NCBI GenBank assembly: GCA_965249765.1
Contig: CBDFMR010000003.1
Location: 1-64,000 of the forward strand
Length of the DNA: 64,000 nucleotides
Direction: 5' to 3'
Source: CBDFMR01 sp965249765
Lineage (GTDB): Bacteria > Bacteroidota > Bacteroidia > Chitinophagales > Saprospiraceae
In this document: positions 44,826 through 53,900 of the stretch, one piece after another
How the letters are laid out: every line of letters begins with the position of its first letter
How positions within the stretch are numbered: the first letter of the stretch is position 1
Made by a program: the position numbers and the translations under genes
The notes under the pieces: model-generated
What the model saw: the letters and a program-made list of their open reading frames with translations, nothing else
The model's database searches: none
Told to the model about the DNA's origin: nothing

Positions 44826-45676
44826 TATATATTTTGAGCTCTATAACTATCAACAAATGAGTCAATAAGCCCTACCGTTTTTTCATTATTGAACAATGAT
44901 CCATCTATATCTTTTAACACATAAGATGCCAATAGTTGCTTATTCTCACCATTACTAAATGAAATTAAATTCGACTCACCTAATTTGCTTTTATCTAAAA
45001 AAGTAAAATTCGCATTTTGATTATCACTAATTTTTTTTAGAAATAAAAAAAGCTCTTTAAAATATTTGTGCTTTTTTGTAGGGTTGTCAGATTTGGAATT
45101 TGCCTCAAATATTTCTGTATGGAAATCAAACAATGAGCAACCATCAAAGTGAGAATTTTTTATTAGTTCATCATAGCTTAAATTAAGAAAGTCATCTAAT
45201 TTGGTTTTATCAAATTCCAAACAATAAATATTCATTTTTCGATTATTTTTTGATAACCTCTCAAAGTTATTTTTGAATATTTTGAATTCATTCCATTTGT
45301 AGTTTCCCCCAATAAATATAGTGGGGCTGGTTACATTTAGGGTTCTGCTATCATCAATAGATTGCAACACTTGATTTGCCGCTTCTAAAAATTCATCCAT
45401 TGATTTTAGATTCTTTTTATCCACTCTTTTTAAAACCAAAACACTTACAATAAACCCTAAATAAGATAAAGTCACTCCTAAAAAAGTCTGTAGGTTTGGG
45501 ATTGACCATTGTTCTAACAATGTATTTTGCAACCCTCCAAGGAATGGAATCTTGTCAAAAAAACCTACTGGAGTAATAGTGAATAACAACATTAGAAAAG
45601 GTATAATCAAGAGAGCTGATAACCACTGATAATATCTTCTACAGAACTTTATAACTTTATAAATCATACTATTCAA
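44825..45676 (-). CDS. Unknown two-helix membrane protein within the ABC operon
   Basis: 283 aa, not recognised. Two hydrophobic helices near 19-36 and 62-81, then a cytoplasmic ~200-residue domain with alternating strands and helices (TSPTIFIGGNYKWNEFKIFKNNF, KMNIYCLEFDKTKL, FDFHTEIFEA). It is not a standard Liv component. Position between the permease and hydrolase genes with overlaps on both sides (1 and 8 bases) shows it is expressed with them. It could sense substrate or regulate the importer; no evidence decides. Confidence 0.55.
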   Translation of the reverse strand: MNSMIYKVIKFCRRYYQWLSALLIIPFLMLLFTITPVGFFDKIPFLGGLQNTLLEQWSIPNLQTFLGVTLSYLGFIVSVLVLKRVDKKNLKSMDEFLEAANQVLQSIDDSRTLNVTSPTIFIGGNYKWNEFKIFKNNFERLSKNNRKMNIYCLEFDKTKLDDFLNLSYDELIKNSHFDGCSLFDFHTEIFEANSKSDNPTKKHKYFKELFLFLKKISDNQNANFTFLDKSKLGESNLISFSNGENKQLLASYVLKDIDGSLFNNEKTVGLIDSFVDSYRAQNI

Positions 45677-46460
45677 ATGTTAAATTACGAGCATAGCAAA
45701 CAGCAGCATTGAAAAAAGAAAAGTTCTCTAAGAACATCCAATGTTTCTTTAAATCTTCTGAAGCAATTAAATCAATAGGCAAAATAATGTTGTATCCTCT
45801 TTCCGATGCTGCATAAACAGTAGATGCTAAGCAGACGTGAGTAGATCCTCCTATAATGACAAGGTCGTTTATACCATTTGATTTAAGATAAAAATCCAAA
45901 GAACATCCAATTTTCTTGTTCTCATTTAGCTGTGCATTTTCGTATAGTTTTTGTACGCTAATTTCCTCATTTTCTCTATGCTCGTCAATTTCAAAAGTCG
46001 AATTAAAATATCCCTCGTGATTTTCAAAAGTTGTTTTATCTAAAACAAAGTGAAACTGCGGAGCAAATGCCGAGAAGTGAGACTTAATCACAAACGCATC
46101 ATTAACATTTGGTAGGTCTTGAATTAATTTGCAGCCCCAAGTTCCCTTCTTAAATAAAGAAATGCCATCCAGACCAAACTCAGAAAACTGAGTTTTTAAT
46201 GAATTAGGCAAATAAGAATGATCATAATAGCTGCTAACATAGATAACTTTTAAGTTCTTGGCGGACAATTCCGTAATTGTATTTATTATAGTTGATTTTG
46301 AATCTGAAAACATTGATGTATCAAATCCAAGCTGATTGAATATTCCTTTCGGTTCGCAACAATCATTCATCAAATCAACAACTATTACAGCAGTACTTTT
46401 GGAATTTATCTTGATACTGGATTTAATTCTTTCCAATACAATTTTTCGATACTTACTCAT
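45669..46460 (-). CDS. Isochorismatase-family cysteine hydrolase
   Basis: 263 aa, cytoplasmic. The triad of this family is visible: Asp in AVIVVDLMND near 29, Lys in DAFVIKSHFSAF near 126 and Cys in GGSTHVCLASTVYAASERGY near 211, plus the cis-peptide region before the Cys. Members hydrolyse amides such as nicotinamide, biuret or ureidomalonate-like compounds, or isochorismate. Overlap with a solute importer suggests it breaks down the imported compound. Longer than usual (about 200), with an insertion near 150-190. Confidence 0.82.
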   Translation of the reverse strand: MSKYRKIVLERIKSSIKINSKSTAVIVVDLMNDCCEPKGIFNQLGFDTSMFSDSKSTIINTITELSAKNLKVIYVSSYYDHSYLPNSLKTQFSEFGLDGISLFKKGTWGCKLIQDLPNVNDAFVIKSHFSAFAPQFHFVLDKTTFENHEGYFNSTFEIDEHRENEEISVQKLYENAQLNENKKIGCSLDFYLKSNGINDLVIIGGSTHVCLASTVYAASERGYNIILPIDLIASEDLKKHWMFLENFSFFNAAVCYARNLTFE

Positions 46461-47584
46461 TTCACACTTATTATTTTCTTAATTACTATTGAGTCAGATT
46501 CAATAACTCCCACTGCCATAGGTGTTATAATGTCTCTATTTGGGGGGATGTTAATTTTACCAAATGACCCTTCAATCGATTTTGTCTCAAGAAAAGCATT
46601 CTTAAAATCGATATTCGCTTGATTTGATCTATTATAAGATGATTCTATTATGTTAGCCAAATCATAAGAATATGCAGCTTCAATACTTGGATACTCATAG
46701 AATTTAATTTCATAATTAGACGTAAATTTATTACCACTTTCTGATGTCTCAGCTATGTATGGGAATGTAAAGTAAACCCCATTAGCTGCGTTTCCTACAA
46801 TTTTTCGAAATGGTGGTATATACATTGCAGTATTTGTCAATATGCTTCCCTTGTAACCAAGTTCGTTTAAGGTTTTTAAAGCTTTTGCCCAAGATGGACC
46901 ATTTCCGAATAAATAAATGCCATCAGGTTTTTTGTTAAGAATCGGCTGAACAATTGACTTGAAATCGGTGGTCGTATTCTCAAAACTTCGTTTTTCCAGA
47001 ATTGTTCCGGACGGCAATGTAAATTCTTCAAAAGCTTTACCGGCAGCAATGCCAGCCTCATCTTGAACTACCAAAATCCCAAAAGTATTTATCCCTAATT
47101 CTTCAATAGCGAATTGTGCAAGAGCTTGACTCTCTCTGCTACTTTGTATAAAGTGCCTCAAAGTCCAATTTCTATTTTTGGTGACATTAGGATAAGTAAC
47201 ATCTTGTAATAAGAGTGGAATACTATCCCTTTCAGCTAATGGGATAATTGGAATGGCTACTTTACTCATCCCAACAATGATTGCGTCAACTTTATCGACT
47301 TCTACTAACTTATTATATGCATTTAGCCCTGTCTTAGCATCGAATTTACTATCTTCAAAAAAGTAATTGATCTTATCATTAGGGTTTAAAGATTGATATA
47401 ATTCTATTCCATTTTTTGACCAGATACCAAATTCTGCAACTGGTCCAGTAAGCGGCATTATCACTCCAACCTTTACATCCTTCTTTTCACTCGGCTTTTC
47501 CTTCTGCCCATTCTGCCAAACAAAATACCCACCAATCAATAAAAGGGCAGCTATCAATGCTATGATTAATCCTTTTTTTGTCAT
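46457..47584 (-). CDS. ABC transporter substrate-binding protein (LivJ-like, periplasmic-binding type 1)
   Basis: 375 aa. The N-terminal hydrophobic segment (GLIIALIAALLLIGGYFVW) is an uncleaved anchor or signal. VKVGVIMPLTGPVAEFGIWSKNGIELY near 38-64 is the family's first lobe signature; FEDSKFDAKTGLNAYNKLV follows. It has both lobes and a hinge. It delivers the solute to the two permeases encoded downstream. Four-base overlaps with the ATPase gene before and the hydrolase gene after. Confidence 0.87.
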   Translation of the reverse strand: MTKKGLIIALIAALLLIGGYFVWQNGQKEKPSEKKDVKVGVIMPLTGPVAEFGIWSKNGIELYQSLNPNDKINYFFEDSKFDAKTGLNAYNKLVEVDKVDAIIVGMSKVAIPIIPLAERDSIPLLLQDVTYPNVTKNRNWTLRHFIQSSRESQALAQFAIEELGINTFGILVVQDEAGIAAGKAFEEFTLPSGTILEKRSFENTTTDFKSIVQPILNKKPDGIYLFGNGPSWAKALKTLNELGYKGSILTNTAMYIPPFRKIVGNAANGVYFTFPYIAETSESGNKFTSNYEIKFYEYPSIEAAYSYDLANIIESSYNRSNQANIDFKNAFLETKSIEGSFGKINIPPNRDIITPMAVGVIESDSIVIKKIISVK

Positions 47585-48345
47585 ATCATATAATTTTTTA
47601 TACTTTCTATATTTTCCAATGCCTCAGCATTCCTTCTCCCCAATTTCAAACCTACGACCTTATCTGCCAAGCCCATTAACTCTTTAATTCTGTGTTCAAT
47701 AATAACGAGTGTTGTACCACTTTCTTTTATAGTTTTCAACCAGTTTAAGACTACCTTAATATTGTTATTGCTCAATCCAGCTAATGGCTCGTCATATAAT
47801 AGCAATTTGGGTTTATTCATCAACGCCATACCCAAAGACAGCAATTTTCGTTCTCCTCCGCTCAATTCAGAGACGACCTGTCTTCGCTTATCTTGTAATA
47901 TGTTCATATTCTCAAACACCTGACTAATTCGCTTTTGACTCTCTTTCTTATCCTTCAAATATAAAACAGACAATAATAAATTATCTTCTACCATCATATC
48001 TTCAAATAGCTCGTCTTTTTGTGGTATATACATCACTCCCTGTGGGAGAAGTTTTGAATTTGGAGTTTTGAGTTTTAAGTTGGCACTGTGCAAAACATCA
48101 CCATCAAAACTAACTTCACCCCTCCACAACGGCAAAACACCAAATATCGCTTTAAACAAAGTGCTTTTTCCAGAACCATTAGAACCTATCAACAAAACCG
48201 TTTCACCTTCTTGCACTGTTAAGTTTACATCAAAAAGCACTTGCTTTTTTCCATAGCCTGTACTCACATTTAGAACACTAAAAATTTGAGAGTTTTGAGT
48301 TTCGAGTTTTGAATGTTGCGTTGGGCTACTTTCTTTCATTCTCAA
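47581..48345 (-). CDS. ABC transporter ATP-binding protein, LivF type
   Basis: 254 aa. Walker A GSNGSGKS near 53-60, signature LSGGERKLLSLGMALM near 160, Walker B LLLYDEPLAG near 185, and switch HRI near 216. The first ~20 residues (TQHSKLETQNSQ) and an internal insertion (NLKLKTPNSKLLPQ near 91-104) are encoded by the CAAAACTC-type repeat that surrounds the neighbouring four-helix gene; they do not belong to the ATPase fold. Start lies inside the preceding gene. Confidence 0.87.
   Translation of the reverse strand: MRMKESSPTQHSKLETQNSQIFSVLNVSTGYGKKQVLFDVNLTVQEGETVLLIGSNGSGKSTLFKAIFGVLPLWRGEVSFDGDVLHSANLKLKTPNSKLLPQGVMYIPQKDELFEDMMVEDNLLLSVLYLKDKKESQKRISQVFENMNILQDKRRQVVSELSGGERKLLSLGMALMNKPKLLLYDEPLAGLSNNNIKVVLNWLKTIKESGTTLVIIEHRIKELMGLADKVVGLKLGRRNAEALENIESIKNYMI
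48050..48080. repeat. GAGTTTTGAG-type repeat inside the LivF gene
   Basis: Variants of GAGTTTTGAG/GTTTTGAATT in tandem. The same words occur at 48288-48315 and, inverted, at 48679-48703. In frame it encodes an Asn-Ser-Lys-Leu-Lys-Thr-type insertion. Confidence 0.6.
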
Positions 48346-48702
48346 TTGATGTTTTTACAATTGACGTCAAGATCTTGACAATTTCATCAATGTCAGATAA
48401 AAAGGAATCCAACTTAATTCCTGTCAAAGGACCCTCACACAATAACCGCAACCAATATTTTGTTTCTCTCGCTTCCTTTGAAGCAATACTCATTTTATGT
48501 ATAAAATCTTTCTTACTTTGTCCTGCACCTGCCTCTTCTACATTCGCCCCAATACTTGTAGCACTTCTGAGCAATTGTTTGGAAATAACATACTCTTTTT
48601 CAGCTACAAGTTGTTTGTACAACTCAATTATTTTCAATGCAAATTGAAAACTCTTCTCCTGTATGATACTTCTCTTACTCAAAATTCATCATTCAAAACT
48701 CA
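48304..48702 (-). mobile_element. Possible inserted unit carrying a four-helix-bundle gene
   Basis: A 399-base stretch bounded by a perfect 12-base inverted repeat: GAGTTTTGAATG at 48304-48315 and its complement at 48691-48702. It holds one complete gene and supplies the start codon of LivF. Neither ABC ATPase needs it, so it looks like an insertion between them. No known transposase. Confidence 0.5.
48326..48682 (-). CDS. Four-helix-bundle protein (23S rRNA intervening-sequence protein family)
   Basis: 118 aa, all alpha. FQFALKIIELYKQLV, LLRSATSIGANVEEAGAGQSKKDFIHKMSIASKEARETKYWLRLL is the classic IVP/TIGR02436 pattern. In some bacteria this gene sits in rRNA intervening sequences; in Bacteroidota it is scattered and often flanked by AACTCAAAACTC-type repeats, as here. 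It lies within the ABC operon (20-base overlap with LivF). No role in transport is likely. Confidence 0.88.
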   Translation of the reverse strand: MSKRSIIQEKSFQFALKIIELYKQLVAEKEYVISKQLLRSATSIGANVEEAGAGQSKKDFIHKMSIASKEARETKYWLRLLCEGPLTGIKLDSFLSDIDEIVKILTSIVKTSIENERK

Positions 48703-48705
48703 TAA

Positions 48706-49452
48706 TTAAATATAGGCTTCTTGCACCACTTCATTACTTCGCATCGTTGCATAGTCTGCAAACTTTGCAATCTTCCCTTCATTTAAAAACAAGATTTCAT
48801 CTGCCACCGCCTCTATGAAGTCTGTGTTGTGCTCAATAATCAACAGACCTTTACCCGCTTCCTTCATTTTCAGTATCACGGCTACCAAGTTGTCTCGATA
48901 GACTGGATTCACTCCTGCTACGGGTTCATCCAACAAAATCACTTCGGTATCATTGGCCATACAACAAGCCAAATTCAACAGCTTTTGTTGTCCGTATGAA
49001 ATTTCAGATGCTTTGGAAAGAGCAACATCCTGTATGAAGCATTTTTTCAAGATCTCTAAGGCTTGGTCCTTATTCTTTTTCTGTTCTTGCTTGATGGCCT
49101 TATTGGGCAGCAACACCTTCCACCACTTTTCACCTTCTTGTTTGTCAAAAGCCAATAACAAATTCTCAAGAACCGTTAAATCCCCAATCAGCCTCATATC
49201 TTGAAAAGTTCTCCCTATACTTTTTCTGTTGATTCTATGCGGAGCCATATCATTTAGCCGCTCGCTATGTAAAAGAACGTTTCCGTTATCTGCCTTTAAA
49301 AATCCGGTAATGATATTAAATAGAGTCGTCTTACCACTACCATTTGTACCCATCAACACTTTGATCTGTCCTTGTTCCAATTCAAAGGACACGTCTTGGA
49401 GAACGGTTTTCTCTCCAAAGGCTTTGGCAATATGTTGAATCTGCAAAGACAA
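48706..49452 (-). CDS. ABC transporter ATP-binding protein, LivG type
   Basis: 248 aa. Walker A GTNGSGKT near 34-41, ISYGQQKLLNLACCMA signature near 150, Walker B VILLDEPVAGVNP near 172 and the IEHN switch near 204. First gene of the eight-gene minus-strand operon; its ATG lies 23 bases downstream of a TATATTTG -7 box. With LivF it powers the importer. Confidence 0.88.
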   Translation of the reverse strand: MSLQIQHIAKAFGEKTVLQDVSFELEQGQIKVLMGTNGSGKTTLFNIITGFLKADNGNVLLHSERLNDMAPHRINRKSIGRTFQDMRLIGDLTVLENLLLAFDKQEGEKWWKVLLPNKAIKQEQKKNKDQALEILKKCFIQDVALSKASEISYGQQKLLNLACCMANDTEVILLDEPVAGVNPVYRDNLVAVILKMKEAGKGLLIIEHNTDFIEAVADEILFLNEGKIAKFADYATMRSNEVVQEAYI

Positions 49453-49474
49453 TAAACATTTTCAATTTATCACG

Positions 49475-49503
49475 CAAATATAGCAAACCTTTGTTTATAT
49501 TTG
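49475..49503. promoter_or_regulatory. Mirror-image divergent promoters
   Basis: CAAATATA (49475-49482, i.e. TATATTTG on the minus strand) and TATATTTG (49496-49503) face away from each other across GCAAACCTTTGTT. Each fits the Bacteroidota -7 consensus. The left one serves the ABC operon and the right one the XRE regulator; the inner GCAAAC/GTTT symmetry could bind that regulator. Confidence 0.55.
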
Positions 49504-49533
49504 CCATTATTTGTCTATATTAATTTAGAATAG

Positions 49534-49830
49534 ATGCTATTTGGAAATAAAATAAGAGAACTAAGGGAAGAAAAGGATTTGGTCCTCAGACAATTGGCGG
49601 CTGCCTTGGAGATTGATACGGCTACAATGAGTAAAATAGAACGTGGGGATAGACAAGCAAAAAAAGAACAGATCCCCATACTTGCAGACCTCTTACAAGC
49701 CGATAAAGTCGAACTCTACACACTATGGCTCGCTTCTAAAGTGTATGAAACACTGCAAGGTGAAGAAAGGGCTATGGAAGCCTTGAATGTGGCGAAACAA
49801 CAACTGACAAAAGAGATGAACAATGAGTAA
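49534..49830 (+). CDS. XRE-family control protein of the type ISP island
   Basis: 98 aa. HTH_3 (IRELREEKDLVLRQLAAALEIDTATMSKIERGDRQ) with a helical tail, closely similar in plan to the regulator at 195-530. First gene of the defence operon, divergent from the ABC operon. Its stop overlaps the next tiny ORF by eight bases. Likely represses its own promoter and perhaps the ABC promoter facing it. Confidence 0.87.
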   Translation: MLFGNKIRELREEKDLVLRQLAAALEIDTATMSKIERGDRQAKKEQIPILADLLQADKVELYTLWLASKVYETLQGEERAMEALNVAKQQLTKEMNNE

Positions 49831-49930
49831 AGGCCTTACAACACGAGAAAGTGAGTTAGACGAAGATTCAGTTATTTCCATTTTGGAAACAACTGCCTAT
49901 GATGGTGCTATTAATGAAAGTTCATTATGA
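49823..49930 (+). CDS. Tiny coupled ORF (35 aa), unknown
   Basis: Begins MSKGLTTRESELDEDSV and ends INESSL. The ATG overlaps the regulator's stop and its TGA overlaps the next ATG (ATGA), so ribosomes can pass through it. Acidic, no motif. It may be the remnant of a longer gene or a genuine coupling peptide. Confidence 0.45.
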   Translation: MSKGLTTRESELDEDSVISILETTAYDGAINESSL

Positions 49931-50949
49931 AGTTAAAAAAACAAATCATACAGGAAGTACAATCTATCATTGCTCAGGCAAGGGATAAGGCAGTACGTTC
50001 TGTAAATCACGAGCGAGTGTTGATGTATTGGCAAATTGGAAAGGTCATTTTTGAAGAAGAGCAGCAAGGAAAAGACAGAGCTGAGTACGGTGAGTTTCTA
50101 ATTCAATCTCTCGCCAATGAACTACAGCCACAGTTTGGCAGTGGATTTTCCAAAAGACAATTATACAGATACGTTCAGTTTTACCGTACATTCCCAATTG
50201 TGTCCGCACTGCGTGCACAATTCAGTTGGACGCATTACAAATCGCTCATAAGTATTGATAATCAAGACAAAAGAGAGTTCTACATAGCCGAAACCGAGAA
50301 AAACAACTGGTCAACCCGTCAATTAGAACGACAAATAAACAGCCAACTATTTGAAAGATTATTACTAAGTAATGATGTGAAATCCGTCCTTCAGGTAGCT
50401 CGAAACGAAAAGCAACCTATCAGCCCTACGGAAATCATTAAAGACCCAATGGTCTTAGAGTTCTTAGGTCTTAAAAGAGAAGCTTCCTATTATGAAAAAG
50501 ACATAGAATCTGCCATAATTAGCCAACTGCAAGACTTTTTACTGGAACTCGGCAATGGCTTTTCGTTTGTGGCACGGCAAAAGCGACTACACATAGATGG
50601 TGACGAATACTTTGTGGACTTAGTATTTTATAACAGACTATTGCAGTGCTTTGTAATCATTGAGATAAAAACACAAAAACTCACTCACCAAGATTTAGGT
50701 CAGTTGCAGATGTATGTCAACTATTACGACCGCATTGAGAAAACTAAAAATGAAAACCCCACAATCGGTATTCTCCTGTGTGCAGATAAAAATGATGCAA
50801 TGGTAAAAATATCATTGCCCGAAAACAACAAAACCATTGTAGCAAGCCAATACCAATTGTACTTACCTACTGAACAACAATTGTTAGATGAACTGAAAAA
50901 GGAAATGAAAAATATCGCTTATTGGGAAAGCAAACAAATCAAAAAATAA
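49927..50949 (+). CDS. DUF1016 (YhcG-like) PD-(D/E)xK nuclease
   Basis: 340 aa. The N-terminal DUF1016_N region (NHERVLMYWQIGKVIFEEEQQGKDRAEYG, FSKRQLYRYVQFYRTFP) probably binds DNA. The C-terminal nuclease domain shows HIDGDEYFVDLVFYNR and CFVIIEIKT near 222-248 (D...ExK). Frequently found beside type I and ISP restriction genes. Coupled to the small ORF upstream; 31 bases before the ISP gene. Confidence 0.87.
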   Translation: MKLKKQIIQEVQSIIAQARDKAVRSVNHERVLMYWQIGKVIFEEEQQGKDRAEYGEFLIQSLANELQPQFGSGFSKRQLYRYVQFYRTFPIVSALRAQFSWTHYKSLISIDNQDKREFYIAETEKNNWSTRQLERQINSQLFERLLLSNDVKSVLQVARNEKQPISPTEIIKDPMVLEFLGLKREASYYEKDIESAIISQLQDFLLELGNGFSFVARQKRLHIDGDEYFVDLVFYNRLLQCFVIIEIKTQKLTHQDLGQLQMYVNYYDRIEKTKNENPTIGILLCADKNDAMVKISLPENNKTIVASQYQLYLPTEQQLLDELKKEMKNIAYWESKQIKK

Positions 50950-50980
50950 CGAAGAGTAATAAGAAAAAAGATCAACTACA

Positions 50981-53900
50981 ATGACATTCAAAATCGTACT
51001 CGATAAATACCGAAAATATGCTTTCTCCGAAAGAGACAAAGGCGACCGATTTGAACGGCTAATGTTGTCATATCTTCAAACCGACCCTAAGTATGCCTAT
51101 CGCTTCAAAAAGGTATGGATGTGGAACGAGTTTCCGGGAAGAAATGATCTCGGTGGAAGCGATACTGGAATAGACTTAGTTGCATTAACCCGCGAAGGCG
51201 ATTATTGGGCAATACAGTGTAAATGTTATGCAGAAGGAGCTACCATAGACAAACCGTCCGTGGACAGTTTCTTATCCACGTCAAGCAGAAAGTTTAAAGA
51301 TGAAGATTTAAAAACAGTTGATTTTTCCAATCGGATATGGATAGATACTACAGGTAAAAAATGGGGTAAGAATGCCGAAGAAGCTATTAGAAATCAAAAT
51401 CCACCTGTAACCAGAATACGATTGTACGATTTGCAGGAAGCTCCTGTAAACTGGATAAAACTGGATAAAGGCATTTCAGGAGAACAATCCCGAATTGCAA
51501 AAAAGACCCTTCGCCCACACCAAAAAACAGCCTTAGAAAATACGCACCAGCATTTCAAAACAGACGACCGTGGTAAACTGATTATGGCTTGCGGTACTGG
51601 TAAAACCTTTACTTCGCTTCGCATAGCCGAAAACGAAACCAAGGGTAATGGTTTGGTGCTGTTCTTAGTCCCTTCTATTGCTTTACTTGGCCAAACCCTG
51701 CGTGAATGGTCAGCTGATGCAAAAAAACCGATCAATGCTATTTGTATCTGTTCCGATCCTGAAATTTCCAAAAAGAAAAACAAAAATGAAGATGCCGACC
51801 ATTTCAGTGTGATAGATCTCGCCCTACCGGCTTCTACCAATGTGGAGAATATAATCCACCAATTTCAACACATAGAAAAATTCGGAAAAACAGGAATGAC
51901 CGTTGTTTTTTCTACCTACCAATCCATAGAAGTTATAGCTAAAGCACAAAAAACCCTTTCCAAAAAGAAAAAAGAGCAAGGTGTTTTTGATTTAATTATT
52001 TGTGATGAAGCCCACCGAACTACAGGTGTGGCACTCAGTTCCGAAGATTCTTCCGCATTTATAAAAGTACACGACAATGATTTTTTACAGGCACGAAAAC
52101 GCCTGTATATGACAGCTACACCGAGATTGTACAGCGATGACGCCAAAGGCAAAGCTGCCAAAGCAGATGCCATACTTTGCTCTATGGACGATCCGGCAGT
52201 TTATGGCGAAGAAATGTACCGCATTGGTTTTGGCGAAGCCGTAGAAAATGGCTTATTATCAGATTATAAAGTACTCATTCTAACCCTAAGCGATAAGGAC
52301 GTACCGCCTGCTGTACAACGAATGATAGCCGATAAAGATTTTGAGATCAATAGTGATGACGCTTCCAAACTCATAGGCTGTATCAATGCCCTGTCCAAAC
52401 AAATTATAGGAGACAGTGGCAGCATTAAAACCAGTGATCCCGAACCGATGAAACGGGCAGTGGCTTTTTGTTCCAGAATAGTGGATTCAAAAAAGATTAC
52501 TGCTACATTCAATAACACCACCGATACCTATATCGACTCATTGCCCAAAGAGAAAAAAGAAAAAATGGTGTCGGTAGCTTCTCAACATATTGATGGTACT
52601 ATGTCCGCCCCGGAACGGGACGAACTGCTCTCGTGGCTTAAAGATGATGCAGAAGAAAGCCGCATACTAACGAATGTACGATGCCTGAGCGAAGGCGTGG
52701 ACGTGCCTTCCTTGGATTCAGTAATGTTCCTTTCAGCACGTAACTCACAGGTAGATGTGGTGCAATCCGTAGGGCGAGTAATGCGAAAATCACCGGGTAA
52801 AAAATATGGGTACATAATCATTCCTGTGGTAGTGCCTGCCGATGTAGAAGCCGACAAAGCTCTGGACGACAACCAACGCTTCAAAGTGGTATGGACAGTA
52901 CTCAATGCTCTGCGTGCCCACGATGATCGCTTTAATGCCACAGTCAACAAAATAGAACTCAACCGAAGCCGCCCCGAATCCATTTTGGTTGGTCGTCCCG
53001 ATTACACCTTTGATGATGAAGGCAATGCCATAGCTGCCGAGCCAGAAAGTGAATACAAAAAAGCCAGTGAGCTGAGCCAACAACTCGCCCTGCAATTTGA
53101 GCAACTCCAATCCGTAATGTTTGCCCGTATGGTCAAAAAAGTTGGGGATAAAAGATATTGGGAACAATGGGCAACCAATGTGGCACAGATAGCCGAACGA
53201 CAAATAGAACGCATTACCAAACTTATAGCCCGTGATGGCGAACACAAAAAAGCCTTTGAAGAATTTTTAAAAGGCTTACAAAAAAATATCAATCCGAGTA
53301 TTTCAGAAAAACAAGCCATTGAAATGCTCTCCCAACACATTATTACCAAGCCCGTATTTGAAGCCCTTTTTGAAGGTTATTCCTTTGTGCAGAACAATCC
53401 TATTTCCCTGTCTATGCAGAAAATGCTATCCTTATTGGAAGCACAGGCCATAGAAAAAGATACCGAAACGCTGGACAAGTTTTATGAATCCGTGCGAATG
53501 CGTGCGGCTGGAATTGATAATGCTGAAGGCAAACAACGCATAATTATAGAGTTGTATGACAAGTTCTTTAAAACCGCCTTCCCAAAAATGGTGGAACAAC
53601 TCGGTATCGTCTATACACCCGTAGAAGTGGTGGACTTTATAGTACATTCCGTAAACGATGTATTAAAACAGGAATTTGGCAGAAGTATAAGCGATGAAAA
53701 CGTACACATACTCGATCCCTTTACGGGAACAGGTACTTTTATTACCCGCTTGCTTCAAAGCGGTTTGATTGATGCCAAAGACCTCGCCCGAAAATACCAG
53801 CACGAAATCCACGCCAACGAAATTGTTTTGTTGGCATACTATATAGCTGCCGTCAATATCGAAAATGCCTATCACGACTTATTAGGCAATCAAAACGATT

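Noticed and set aside
48326..48682. Four-helix-bundle protein as a transporter subunit
   Set aside because: It matches the rRNA intervening-sequence protein family and is bounded by inverted repeats; Liv systems have no such subunit.
52790..53245. Long minus-strand ORFs within the ISP gene (and similar in other large genes)
   Set aside because: Antisense to well-supported domains, with no recognisable features; shadows of codon composition.
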